Below are positions 1 through 5,388 of a stretch of DNA of 6,240 nucleotides, piece by piece (position 1 is the stretch's first letter; every line of letters begins with the position of its first letter). Below the pieces are notes generated by a model. That model made no database searches. It saw nothing but the letters and a program-made list of their open reading frames with translations, and was not told where the DNA came from. A program made the translations under genes and the position numbers. Source of the stretch: a bacterium (GTDB lineage Bacteria; SZUA-79; Acidulodesulfobacterales; Acidulodesulfobacteraceae); NCBI GenBank assembly GCA_021803845.1, contig JAJZLA010000108.1, forward strand, positions 1-6,240, read 5' to 3'.

Positions 1-822
1 TTTCGGCGATATTTGTTGATTTGAGCCGTCGATTATGTTTTTTATCAGATAATAATCGACAGAATAAAAATTAATACTTTTGCGGTTTACTTTTTGCCAC
101 TTATTTACGCCTCTCGTGTGCAATAGATAATTATTTTTGATAGGAACTACTCCGCCTTCGTTATGATTAAAATAAACGGATACCGACGGGCTTATCATAC
201 TAAAACCTTTATCGGGCAGATTATGTATTTTCGGAGTCCTCAGCAGTTTTATAAACCTGTATTTGTTCGAGCGCGTCATATTAATTTTGCTTAAAAAACG
301 GTTGGTATTCAAAAGTATCGTTCTATACGTTATATTAGTGTGTAGTCCAAGCCCGATGTAACGCAGGAAACTCGTTTGAATATCGCCGAACCTTTCGTTT
401 AGTAATTGTCCGTAATAACCCATAACTATATCATAATCGTATGTGCTATTATCTGTTCTATTCCAGAACGTATTCATCGCGGATTCTGCGGCTACCGCCG
501 ACTCTAACGTCTTGACGGAATTAAGGGTATTTCTATACTCCGGGTCGATTACGTTGAAAATTAATGTTTGCATGCCCCATTTCGTCCTGCCGTAAGTAAA
601 TCTGCCGTATATATTGAAATTATATTTGCCTTTCGGAATAAATTTTAAGTGCGTAAGCGCAAAAATCATTTCTGGTTCGTTATATTTTTTTATAGGCGGA
701 ATTGGCTTAACGGTTTTTTTCATACCGTTTAATTTTTGAAAATCGATTGAATATCCGGCAAAAGCTCTTGTTGTAAACAGTAGAATCCCCGCCAATCCAA
801 TAATAAAAGACAGTTTTTTCAT
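1..822 (-). CDS. Exported protein of unknown function, 3' end beyond the window
   Basis: The frame is open from the ATG at 822 to the left edge (274 codons, no stop), so the C-terminus is missing. It begins with a classic signal peptide: MKK, a hydrophobic stretch of about 15 residues, then a likely cleavage site after RAFA (residue 22). The mature part is rich in Tyr, Asn, Lys and Arg, has no further obvious membrane span, and contains many alternating beta-type stretches such as KYNFNIYGRFTYGR, so it is probably periplasmic or outer-membrane associated. I do not recognise a family. The ribosome binding site AAAGGGGG lies inside the end of the preceding gene, whose stop is only 5 bp upstream, so the two are probably translationally coupled. 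Being the last visible gene of the coupling-protein operon suggests an envelope role in DNA transfer, but this is inference from position only. Confidence 0.8.
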   Translation of the reverse strand, partial: MKKLSFIIGLAGILLFTTRAFAGYSIDFQKLNGMKKTVKPIPPIKKYNEPEMIFALTHLKFIPKGKYNFNIYGRFTYGRTKWGMQTLIFNVIDPEYRNTLNSVKTLESAVAAESAMNTFWNRTDNSTYDYDIVMGYYGQLLNERFGDIQTSFLRYIGLGLHTNITYRTILLNTNRFLSKINMTRSNKYRFIKLLRTPKIHNLPDKGFSMISPSVSVYFNHNEGGVVPIKNNYLLHTRGVNKWQKVNRKSINFYSVDYYLIKNIIDGSNQQISPK

Positions 823-827
823 GATTA

Positions 828-1481
828 TTATTCCCCCTTTAAAGCGGATTTAGGGACAGATAGAAAAAAAGCCCCTTTAAAAATTAACATATCTAAATCT
901 TTATTATATTTATAATTTCTTTTTATCCATTGCCAATTCATTAATGCTTTTTTACCTGTTTTGCCGGTTAAAATATTGTTTAATATAAACGGCGCAAAAC
1001 TATTTATAATATCGCTTTTTTTTAATTTAGAGCCGGCAAGTTTAACCGTATAATTGGGATTGTCCCATTTGTCAGTAAATATATGTTCAGGGTTATAGAA
1101 ACAAACAATTTTTTTACCTCCAACAAAATTAATCGTGAAATCATAGCGAGTAAGAAATTTTTCCAAAGCATGTTTCCAAGATAATTTCGTAAAAGAATAG
1201 GCTCTATTCGTATAATAACTTTTTTTAGCGAGATGATAATCAAGATAATATTTAACATTGCAAAAACCAGTAGTTGAGCCGTTAAAACCGTTGCAAAACC
1301 AGTTTTTAGCCCTATTCGGTATTTTGCCGGCGAAAATTACCTTATATCCCGCTTGTTCTCCCATTGTTTTAGCTATTTCTTCAAGTTTTGTTTTATCGAA
1401 CTTACGAGTCCAAGCGTTAGCATTTTTTGAAATACCGATAATTAAGGATATTAACATTAACATTAAGATTAATTTTTTCAT
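828..1481 (-). CDS. Exported periplasmic protein with possible secretin-N-terminal-like (STN/TcpQ-like) region
   Basis: This 217-aa protein starts with a clear signal peptide (MKKLILMLMLISLIIG, likely cut after NANA at residue 23). Residues about 30-130 follow a pattern seen in STN, TcpQ/PilL and DotD-like domains: a helix 'KLEEIAKTMGEQAGYKVIF', an insert, then 'SWKHALEKFLTRYDFTINF' and a closing strand 'KKIVCFYN'. Those domains sit in secretins and secretin-associated proteins of type IV pili and secretion systems. The similarity is by eye and weak. Cysteines 63, 74 and 127 could form disulfides in the periplasm. The C-terminal 80 residues are basic and unrecognised. The start is supported by AAGGAG about 8 bp upstream of the ATG. 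It lies 38 bp after the 69-aa membrane gene and 5 bp before the next exported protein, in one operon with the coupling protein. A role in the transfer channel is inferred. Confidence 0.85.
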   Translation of the reverse strand: MKKLILMLMLISLIIGISKNANAWTRKFDKTKLEEIAKTMGEQAGYKVIFAGKIPNRAKNWFCNGFNGSTTGFCNVKYYLDYHLAKKSYYTNRAYSFTKLSWKHALEKFLTRYDFTINFVGGKKIVCFYNPEHIFTDKWDNPNYTVKLAGSKLKKSDIINSFAPFILNNILTGKTGKKALMNWQWIKRNYKYNKDLDMLIFKGAFFLSVPKSALKGE

Positions 1482-1519
1482 GATAATTTACTCCTTAAAT
1501 TTTAATAATTATTTTTTTA

Positions 1520-1729
1520 TCAGTTTTTTTGCGGCTTTGCAAAGCGTAAACTATGGTTCTGACTTACGATATTACTATTTTTAAAAGTGCGCGTCAAATA
1601 CGTTTTTGCGGCTATAGCCCCGAATCCGCCGGCAAGCGCAAAAGCTATAACTAACACGATGACGGACGGATAAAAAGCCTTGCTGTTGTTTGCATAGTTT
1701 TCTTTTAAATTTTTAATTCTTTTACACAT
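1520..1729 (-). CDS. Small single-span membrane protein, unknown
   Basis: This 69-aa protein has a basic N-terminus (MCKRIKNLKEN), one hydrophobic segment at about residues 21-41 rich in Val, Ala, Ile and Gly (including AGGFGAIAA), and a polar basic tail. The N-terminal charge favours an N-in orientation, and the Gly/Ala pattern could support helix packing with another membrane protein. AAGGAG lies about 9 bp before the ATG. It follows the coupling-protein ATPase gene after 76 bp that contain a GC-rich hairpin. I recognise no family. Small membrane proteins of this kind are common in transfer operons, but nothing in the sequence assigns it a particular job. Confidence 0.75.
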   Translation of the reverse strand: MCKRIKNLKENYANNSKAFYPSVIVLVIAFALAGGFGAIAAKTYLTRTFKNSNIVSQNHSLRFAKPQKN

Positions 1730-1755
1730 AATTTTTACTCCTTTTTAATTTTAAT

Positions 1756-1773
1756 GCCCGGCTTGCGCCGGGC
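1756..1773. repeat. GC-rich hairpin between coupling-protein ATPase gene and the 69-aa gene
   Basis: GCCCGGC and GCCGGGC form a perfect 7-bp stem around the loop TTGC. On the transcribed (minus) strand it is followed by an A-rich stretch and the next gene's ribosome binding site, not by a U-run, so it does not look like an intrinsic terminator. It could protect the 3' end of the coupling-protein part of the mRNA, act as a processing site, or dampen expression of the downstream genes. It stands out as GC-rich in AT-rich surroundings. Confidence 0.7.
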
Positions 1774-1805
1774 GGTTAGTCTTACATTAAAAACAGCGAA
1801 TTATT

Positions 1806-3140
1806 TTATTTAGAAAAAGAAAAATCGTCGTAAGTCCGTTGTCCTTTTTCTTCTGCCTGTTCTGCCTGTTCCGGTTCGGCAAGTTCCCGTAATTCTATTT
1901 CCTGTGTTATGGGTAAAAATGCGGGCTGAGCAGGGGTTCTTTGAATTAATTTAAGTTGCGATTTAGCCATATATTGCATAGTTTTGAAATAAAATTCAAG
2001 ATCGCCGAGTTCTGTTAATTGAACAGGAAGGACAAGCCTTTCATTCCGACGATTATTTGATATATTTACTCTGTCCCATGCCTCGTCCATAGATAGCGAT
2101 GAGCTTGTGGAGTAATCTTCGACTTCGGATTCTCCGAGAGCGCGGCTCAAATACTCTGCGGTGTTAGGTTCGAGTATGCGCAGAAGGTATAAAGTATTCA
2201 TCGCATTAATGAGCGTTGTTTTTGCGTCCGTTCCGTATTTTTTATCTATCAGACCGAAATCCTGAGTTCCGGCTACGATAGAAGCTCCGGCAGAGCGTCC
2301 CAACGTTAAGATAGACAAAAGGGAAGGAATGGCCGATACATTTTGAAATTCGTCAAGCACCATAAATACCCTGCGACTTAAATCCTGACCTAATCCAAGT
2401 AAAATATTAAGCAAAAAATCGACGAAGAAGCGCGCAAGCGGACTTACGATATTGCTATATTTTTGCGAAGCGTTTAGGAATATAAGACCTTTGCCGTTTT
2501 TAATCCATTCTTCGATGGAAAAATCGCCGTCCATTGTGCTTAGAAGCTCTATCGCACGGCTCCAAGTATGAGCGGTAGCAAGAACGCCGTCGGCCTGCGC
2601 CGAGCGTTTGTCGCCCAGAGCCGAAAGGGCGTCCACTGCATTTACTCTTGAGAGCATTTCTTTTATTTTATCGTAGTCTTCAGTAAAAATTGTATCGGAA
2701 ATATCTTTATTGCTTTTCATGCCGCTTGCAAGCGCAAAGTAAATAAGCCCTTTTAGAACGTTTTTGCCCGCCTGTAAAAAGAATTTTTCGTTTTCGGATT
2801 GCGCAGATAAGTCGTTAATTAGGCTGTTAGATATGACTTCCGCATCTGCCCGCAAAAGATTAAAATTGATGTCGTTTGCAATGCTCCATTTTATCGACCT
2901 TTGGTCAAGCGGGTTTAAAATCATATCGACGCCCGGACGGTAAAAAAAACTTGTAAATTCACCCTTGAGGTCGAGTATTACCGCTCTGTCGCCTCTTTTG
3001 ATTATCTGGTCGATATACTGCGCTATTAATTGGCTTTTTCCCGAACCGGTCGCTCCCACGACGAGAGCGTGCTTTGTTTCTGTCGAAGGCGGCAGACTCA
3101 ATACGCCGTCTATCGTTTTTATTTCAATTCTTTTTTTCAT
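1806..3140 (-). CDS. traD: Type IV coupling protein ATPase (TraD/TrwB/VirD4 family), lacking its own membrane anchor
   Basis: This 444-aa ATPase would recruit the relaxase-DNA complex and pump the strand into the secretion channel at the inner membrane. Walker A is GATGSGKS (29-36). The family motif DLKGEF (57-62) is followed by LNPLD (75-79). An all-alpha insert probably occupies about 100-215. Walker B is VFMVLDEF (258-265), and GTQDF (291-295) matches the conserved glutamine motif of TraD/TrwB. The tail is acidic and Glu/Gln-rich with a short 9-nt tandem repeat (1852-1869, EQAEQA) and ends DDFSFSK; in F-plasmid TraD the C-terminal tail contacts the relaxosome, so a docking role here is plausible. 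Unlike TrwB or TraD, it has no N-terminal membrane segments: the protein begins 28 residues before Walker A. The anchor appears to be the gene just upstream, 2 bp away in another frame. Start is supported by AAGGAG at 3149-3154. Confidence 0.95.
   Translation of the reverse strand: MKKRIEIKTIDGVLSLPPSTETKHALVVGATGSGKSQLIAQYIDQIIKRGDRAVILDLKGEFTSFFYRPGVDMILNPLDQRSIKWSIANDINFNLLRADAEVISNSLINDLSAQSENEKFFLQAGKNVLKGLIYFALASGMKSNKDISDTIFTEDYDKIKEMLSRVNAVDALSALGDKRSAQADGVLATAHTWSRAIELLSTMDGDFSIEEWIKNGKGLIFLNASQKYSNIVSPLARFFVDFLLNILLGLGQDLSRRVFMVLDEFQNVSAIPSLLSILTLGRSAGASIVAGTQDFGLIDKKYGTDAKTTLINAMNTLYLLRILEPNTAEYLSRALGESEVEDYSTSSSLSMDEAWDRVNISNNRRNERLVLPVQLTELGDLEFYFKTMQYMAKSQLKLIQRTPAQPAFLPITQEIELRELAEPEQAEQAEEKGQRTYDDFSFSK
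3109..3134 (-). repeat. 26-bp sequence with an exact inverted copy at 6215-6240
   Basis: These bases, within codons 3-11 of the coupling-protein ATPase gene (encoding about RIEIKTI), occur again without mismatch in opposite orientation at the right end of the window. An exact 26-bp match in about 6 kb cannot reasonably be chance. The copy here is in its natural coding context, with ribosome binding site and ATG just upstream, so this is the likely original. Confidence 0.97.
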
Positions 3141-3142
3141 GA

Positions 3143-3595
3143 TTAATTCTCCTTGTTTAGTTGTTTTATTAATTTCTTCATGGGCAGTATCGCAATCCCG
3201 CGAATGTATTTTTTCTCGTAGGCTTTATTAGCAGACCATTTTAGATACCAGAAGCTCGCCGGAAAAATAAACATAAACAGCAGAATAGACCAATACAAAG
3301 AATCTATAACCGCATGCAATAAACCTAACAGGTATTGAACGAGATAATATCGTCCCGGCATGAACAATACGCCCGTTCCGAAATATTTAACGACCGCAAT
3401 TATTGCTTGTATAGCCGTGAACAATTTGCCGTTCCAAAGAAGCGGAATAGCGATACTTAAAGCCGCCGAAAAACCTAATATCATAATAAAAACACGGAAT
3501 TTTAGGAAAATTTGAGTTAAAAAGTTGTTGTAGTAAGTGTGATAACCCAATTGCCTGCTTGGGTCTTGCGGTTTGATAGGATTTTTAAAATACAT
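3143..3595 (-). CDS. Membrane protein, probable detached N-terminal anchor of the coupling protein
   Basis: This 150-aa protein has hydrophobic segments at about 35-54 and 99-118 and a weaker one near 60-75. It ends with a basic linker 'KKYIRGIAILPMKKLIKQLNKEN'. In intact TraD/TraG-type coupling proteins, two membrane helices near the N-terminus are followed by an RG-containing linker (xxRGxxLxxxxxLxxxL) and then the ATPase domain. Here the linker ends in a stop (3143-3145), and the ATPase starts 2 bp later in a different frame with its own AAGGAG, placed in the last codons of this gene. The anchor would therefore assemble with the ATPase non-covalently at the inner membrane. The start has AGAGGTG about 6 bp upstream. 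This is the first gene of the leftward operon. Family assignment rests on topology, linker and position, not on strong sequence identity; an unrelated small membrane protein is the alternative. Confidence 0.8.
   Translation of the reverse strand: MYFKNPIKPQDPSRQLGYHTYYNNFLTQIFLKFRVFIMILGFSAALSIAIPLLWNGKLFTAIQAIIAVVKYFGTGVLFMPGRYYLVQYLLGLLHAVIDSLYWSILLFMFIFPASFWYLKWSANKAYEKKYIRGIAILPMKKLIKQLNKEN
3149..3154 (-). promoter_or_regulatory. Ribosome binding site of the coupling-protein ATPase
   Basis: AAGGAG lies 8 bp before the ATG at 3140, inside the last codons of the preceding gene. It shows that the ATPase starts independently and is probably translationally coupled to the anchor gene, which argues against a simple frameshift having split one coupling-protein gene. 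Confidence 0.85.
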
Positions 3596-3709
3596 AATTG
3601 CACCTCTTTTTTTTAGTTAATTTTTATTTTTTTACTACATTACTACAGCGAATTCGACGTGAGGGCGGTTTTAAGACGGACTGCCAAGGAAATTTATTTT
3701 TTTTATTAC

Positions 3710-3728
3710 AGGGCGGCTGCGCCGCCCT
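3710..3728. repeat. GC-rich hairpin in the divergent region
   Basis: AGGGCGGC and GCCGCCCT form a perfect 8-bp stem around TGC. It stands next to T-rich sequence on its left (3691-3707) and only 2 bp from the long hairpin on its right. Read rightward, a T7 run follows about 10 nt after the stem, which is too far for a standard intrinsic terminator. It may be part of oriT, a protein-binding site, or an element insulating the two operons. Confidence 0.75.
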
Positions 3729-3730
3729 AA

Positions 3731-3791
3731 CGCATTGTTTTTTTACGGTCTAAACCCGCTTGTCGGGTTTGGGACGTAAAAAAACAATGCG
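3731..3791. repeat. 61-nt extended hairpin with 17-bp perfect arms
   Basis: The outer arms 3731-3747 and 3775-3791 (CGCATTG, seven T, ACG, and its complement) pair perfectly over 17 bp. Inside them, one G/A mismatch and three pairs (two G-T) lead to a second perfect 7-bp stem (AAACCCG / CGGGTTT, 3752-3758 and 3764-3770) closed by the loop CTTGT. About 27 of 28 positions pair. Such a cruciform-capable structure between the coupling-protein and relaxase operons is what an oriT inverted repeat would look like. Alternatives are a bidirectional terminator or attenuator (T7 or A7 lies in the arms, not after the stem) and a non-autonomous palindromic element. Confidence 0.85.
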
Positions 3792-3842
3792 GAACGAACG
3801 CTGGAATTACCTAAAAAACAATACCGACGGAGCGGACGGCTT

Positions 3843-3861
3843 GATACCGCTTGCCGGTATC
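3843..3861. repeat. Third hairpin of the divergent region
   Basis: GATACCG and CGGTATC form a perfect 7-bp stem around the loop CTTGC. It lies about 50 bp to the right of the long hairpin and 93 bp before the first plus-strand ATG, so it could be a binding site or a leader-RNA structure. Its loop, CTTGC, is nearly the same as the CTTGT loop of the long hairpin, which hints that one DNA- or RNA-binding factor may recognise both. Confidence 0.7.
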
Positions 3862-3941
3862 GAGACGCATAAGCGAACGGCGGGGCAGGAAAGAAATAAA
3901 ATAAAAATTCGCTGTTTTAATGTAAATAAAAACACTAATTT

Positions 3942-3947
3942 AAGGAG
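3942..3947 (+). promoter_or_regulatory. Ribosome binding site deciding the start at 3955
   Basis: AAGGAG lies 7 bp before the ATG at 3955, where a signal peptide begins. The reading frame stays open upstream to about 3760, but that extension runs through the long hairpin, has no ribosome binding site and would bury the signal peptide, so 3955 is chosen. Confidence 0.85.
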
Positions 3948-3954
3948 AAAAATC

Positions 3955-4845
3955 ATGAAAAAATTAATCGGTAAAATTCTTATCGTATCGGCATTTATTT
4001 TAGGTATGTTTTTAGCGTTTGTCGATAGCTATGCATTTGGAATGTCTGCCGGAACAGCGACTAATTCTGATTTAAGTTTGGCTAAGAAACAGGCATTGGA
4101 GCAGAAAAGAGAACTCGCAAAAACATATCAGAGGACTAAAACTATAAGCGTATTTGCATTGTATTTGCCGTATCTGGCGGAAGTGGAAAATACGATACCC
4201 TTTTTCGAAAAATGCGGAGTAATAACTAATCCGCCCGTTCTTAAAAATTTTATCGGAAACGTCAATACGAGATACGGAGTTGACCTATACGCGCTTGAAT
4301 ATTTAAAGCAGGAAGGGGAAATAGGTGGGCGCAATTCGATGTTGAAGCAAAAGAAAATAAAGAAGTATATGTTTTGCGTAGCCGCATACGGACTTATTCT
4401 TGCTCAGGCATTCAAGGATTTCGGTTCAGGTTTGTCCGGCGGCGGAGCGGCGTTAAGTTCGGAAACCTACGGAATAACGTCAAACGGCTTTTATAATTTA
4501 GTTGGTTCTTCTTTGGCGGACGCAATTCAACATCAGGACAGGCGTCTAAGAACGGAATACCGGCATATTAAAAATGAAATTAAAAATCATAAATGCGTTT
4601 TATACAACAAAAACATAAAATGCGGCGGCGTTTATTTAAATATTGAAAGTTCGCCGAAACTCACTTGGGGCGGTCTCGACTGGTATAATCCGCAAGAGGA
4701 CTTTGCCGGTAACAACGACGTAATTACTATCGGATACAACAAATCAAGGACTTTCGGGCAGACGCAGACTAAGGACAGGGCTATAAATTGGGTTGATAAT
4801 AACGTAAATAATATATCGTCGGATTTAATTAACGGATTATTCTAA
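3955..4845 (+). CDS. Exported protein of unknown function, first gene of the relaxase operon
   Basis: This 296-aa protein starts with a signal peptide: MKK, a hydrophobic core at about 8-23, and a likely cleavage site after SYA (residue 27). The mature N-terminus is helical and charged (residues 38-62), which may form a short coiled coil. A mildly hydrophobic stretch near 138-152 (YMFCVAAYGLILAQA) precedes a Gly/Ser-rich segment (157-169). Cysteines are at 87, 141, 214 and 223; the last two (C-x8-C) bracket a small loop before the Gly/Trp-rich 'GGVYLNIESS...WGGLDWYN', suggesting a disulfide-stabilised periplasmic domain. I recognise no family. Its place as first gene before two small proteins and the relaxase suggests a function in transfer at the envelope, for example surface or entry exclusion or channel assembly, but none of these can be shown here. 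Confidence 0.85.
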   Translation: MKKLIGKILIVSAFILGMFLAFVDSYAFGMSAGTATNSDLSLAKKQALEQKRELAKTYQRTKTISVFALYLPYLAEVENTIPFFEKCGVITNPPVLKNFIGNVNTRYGVDLYALEYLKQEGEIGGRNSMLKQKKIKKYMFCVAAYGLILAQAFKDFGSGLSGGGAALSSETYGITSNGFYNLVGSSLADAIQHQDRRLRTEYRHIKNEIKNHKCVLYNKNIKCGGVYLNIESSPKLTWGGLDWYNPQEDFAGNNDVITIGYNKSRTFGQTQTKDRAINWVDNNVNNISSDLINGLF

Positions 4846-4871
4846 AATAATTTTAAAAAAGGAGAATTATT

Positions 4872-5174
4872 ATGAAATCGACTTGGGCAAAAATCATTCT
4901 TTTCGCAATACCGTTTCTGGCTTTAATTTTTTTCTATATTGCTCACCAACAGCATAAGCAGAAACAAACTATTAAGAAGCAGAATTTAGCTTTTTCCCGC
5001 TCTTGGAACGAATTTAATTATCAGTTTACCGGAAAAAAGGTTTATAAGCAAAGAGCCGATAAGCGTTCCAAAGAACTTAACAATATTAGAAAAAAAGAAG
5101 AAGCTAAGAAAAAAGAAACCGTAAAAGAGTTTAACAAAAAGTTTAACTCTGATATGGCGCAATTTAAAGGTTAA
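4872..5174 (+). CDS. Small lysine-rich membrane-anchored protein, unknown
   Basis: This 100-aa protein has one N-terminal hydrophobic segment at about 7-24, followed by a highly charged, Lys-rich, probably helical tail (blocks such as 'NIRKKEEAKKKETVKEF'). The segment could be a membrane anchor or an uncleaved signal; no clear cleavage site follows. The basic tail could bind nucleic acid or acidic partners if it faces the cytoplasm, or pack as a coiled coil. GGAG at 4861-4864 lies 7 bp before the ATG, and the gap to the preceding gene is 26 bp, so they are in one operon. I recognise no family. Confidence 0.8.
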   Translation: MKSTWAKIILFAIPFLALIFFYIAHQQHKQKQTIKKQNLAFSRSWNEFNYQFTGKKVYKQRADKRSKELNNIRKKEEAKKKETVKEFNKKFNSDMAQFKG

Positions 5175-5183
5175 AGGGGGGTG
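5173..5183 (+). promoter_or_regulatory. Strong ribosome binding site of the GTG-start gene
   Basis: AAAGGGGGGTG overlaps the stop of the preceding gene and lies 4-5 bp before the GTG at 5188. It supports the non-ATG start and suggests translation coupled to the gene upstream. Confidence 0.7.
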
Positions 5184-5187
5184 TTTT

Positions 5188-5385
5188 GTGGATAGGATAG
5201 AAAAAGAAAAAAGCGAACTGCGCAAAAACGCCTTTTGTTTTAAATTCAGGTTGCTTGTAGGAGATAGGGAAAATTTCGATATGCACGGTTATTTCGACTT
5301 GGTAAGGGATTTTTCCCAATTGTCAAAATACGAAAGAGATATGGCAATACTGGATTTATTAATATTAACGGAATTAAAGAGGTAA
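5188..5385 (+). CDS. Small soluble protein of unknown function next to the relaxase
   Basis: This 65-aa protein starts with GTG, supported by a strong purine-rich ribosome binding site 4-5 bp upstream. It has a charged N-terminus (MDRIEKEKSELRK) and probably two or three helices, with no signal peptide or membrane span. The gap to the preceding gene is 13 bp. Its TAA stop (5383-5385) is in the same frame as the relaxase, with one codon between the stop and the relaxase ATG. In MobF systems a small DNA-binding auxiliary protein (TrwA or TraY type) is often encoded near the relaxase, but I see no ribbon-helix-helix motif, so that role is only a possibility. I recognise no family. Confidence 0.65.
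   Translation: MDRIEKEKSELRKNAFCFKFRLLVGDRENFDMHGYFDLVRDFSQLSKYERDMAILDLLILTELKR
5376..5382 (+). promoter_or_regulatory. Ribosome binding site of the relaxase
   Basis: AAAGAGG lies 6 bp before the ATG at 5389 and forms the last codons of the 65-aa gene. It supports independent initiation of the relaxase despite the shared frame. Confidence 0.75.
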
Positions 5386-5388
5386 AAA

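Larger units (their letters stand above)
3596..3954. other. Divergent intergenic region, candidate oriT and promoter region
   Basis: This is the only gene-free stretch longer than 300 bp. It separates the leftward coupling-protein operon from the rightward relaxase operon, so both operon promoters should lie here, but I see no convincing -35/-10 pair. The left part (3596-3710) is T-rich. The middle (3710-3861) carries three hairpins. The segment 3786-3890 is less AT-rich than its surroundings, with many short purine-rich CGGAAC, GACGGAGCGGACGG and GCGAACGG stretches. In MobF systems such as R388, oriT carries inverted repeats and lies next to the mobilisation genes. I do not see a nic sequence matching the R388 or F nic regions, so oriT is inferred from position and structure. 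Confidence 0.5.

Noticed and set aside
1258..1584. Plus-strand open frame of 108 codons
   Set aside because: It lies antisense to the 217-aa and 69-aa genes, has no family resemblance and no ribosome binding site, and is best seen as a shadow of the coding strand.
1756..1773. Intrinsic terminator after the coupling-protein gene
   Set aside because: The stem is strong, but on the transcribed strand it is followed by A-rich sequence and the ribosome binding site of the next gene, with no U-run.
1569..2452. 13-bp direct match GACTTACGATATT at about 1560-1572 and 2440-2452
   Set aside because: Both encode 'SNIVS' in otherwise unrelated proteins. The match is short, does not extend, and has no structural context, so it is probably chance.
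2965..3231. Plus-strand open frame of 88 codons
   Set aside because: It lies antisense to the coupling-protein ATPase start, including Walker A, with no supporting signal.
3760..3954. N-terminal extension of the 296-aa exported protein to a 361-aa product starting near 3760
   Set aside because: It would start inside the loop of the 61-nt hairpin with TTG, has no ribosome binding site and would place 65 residues before a normal signal peptide. The ATG at 3955 has AAGGAG at the right distance.
3596..3954. Promoters for the two divergent operons
   Set aside because: Several AT-rich hexamers resemble -10 boxes, but none has a good -35 partner at 16-18 bp, so no specific promoter is reported.
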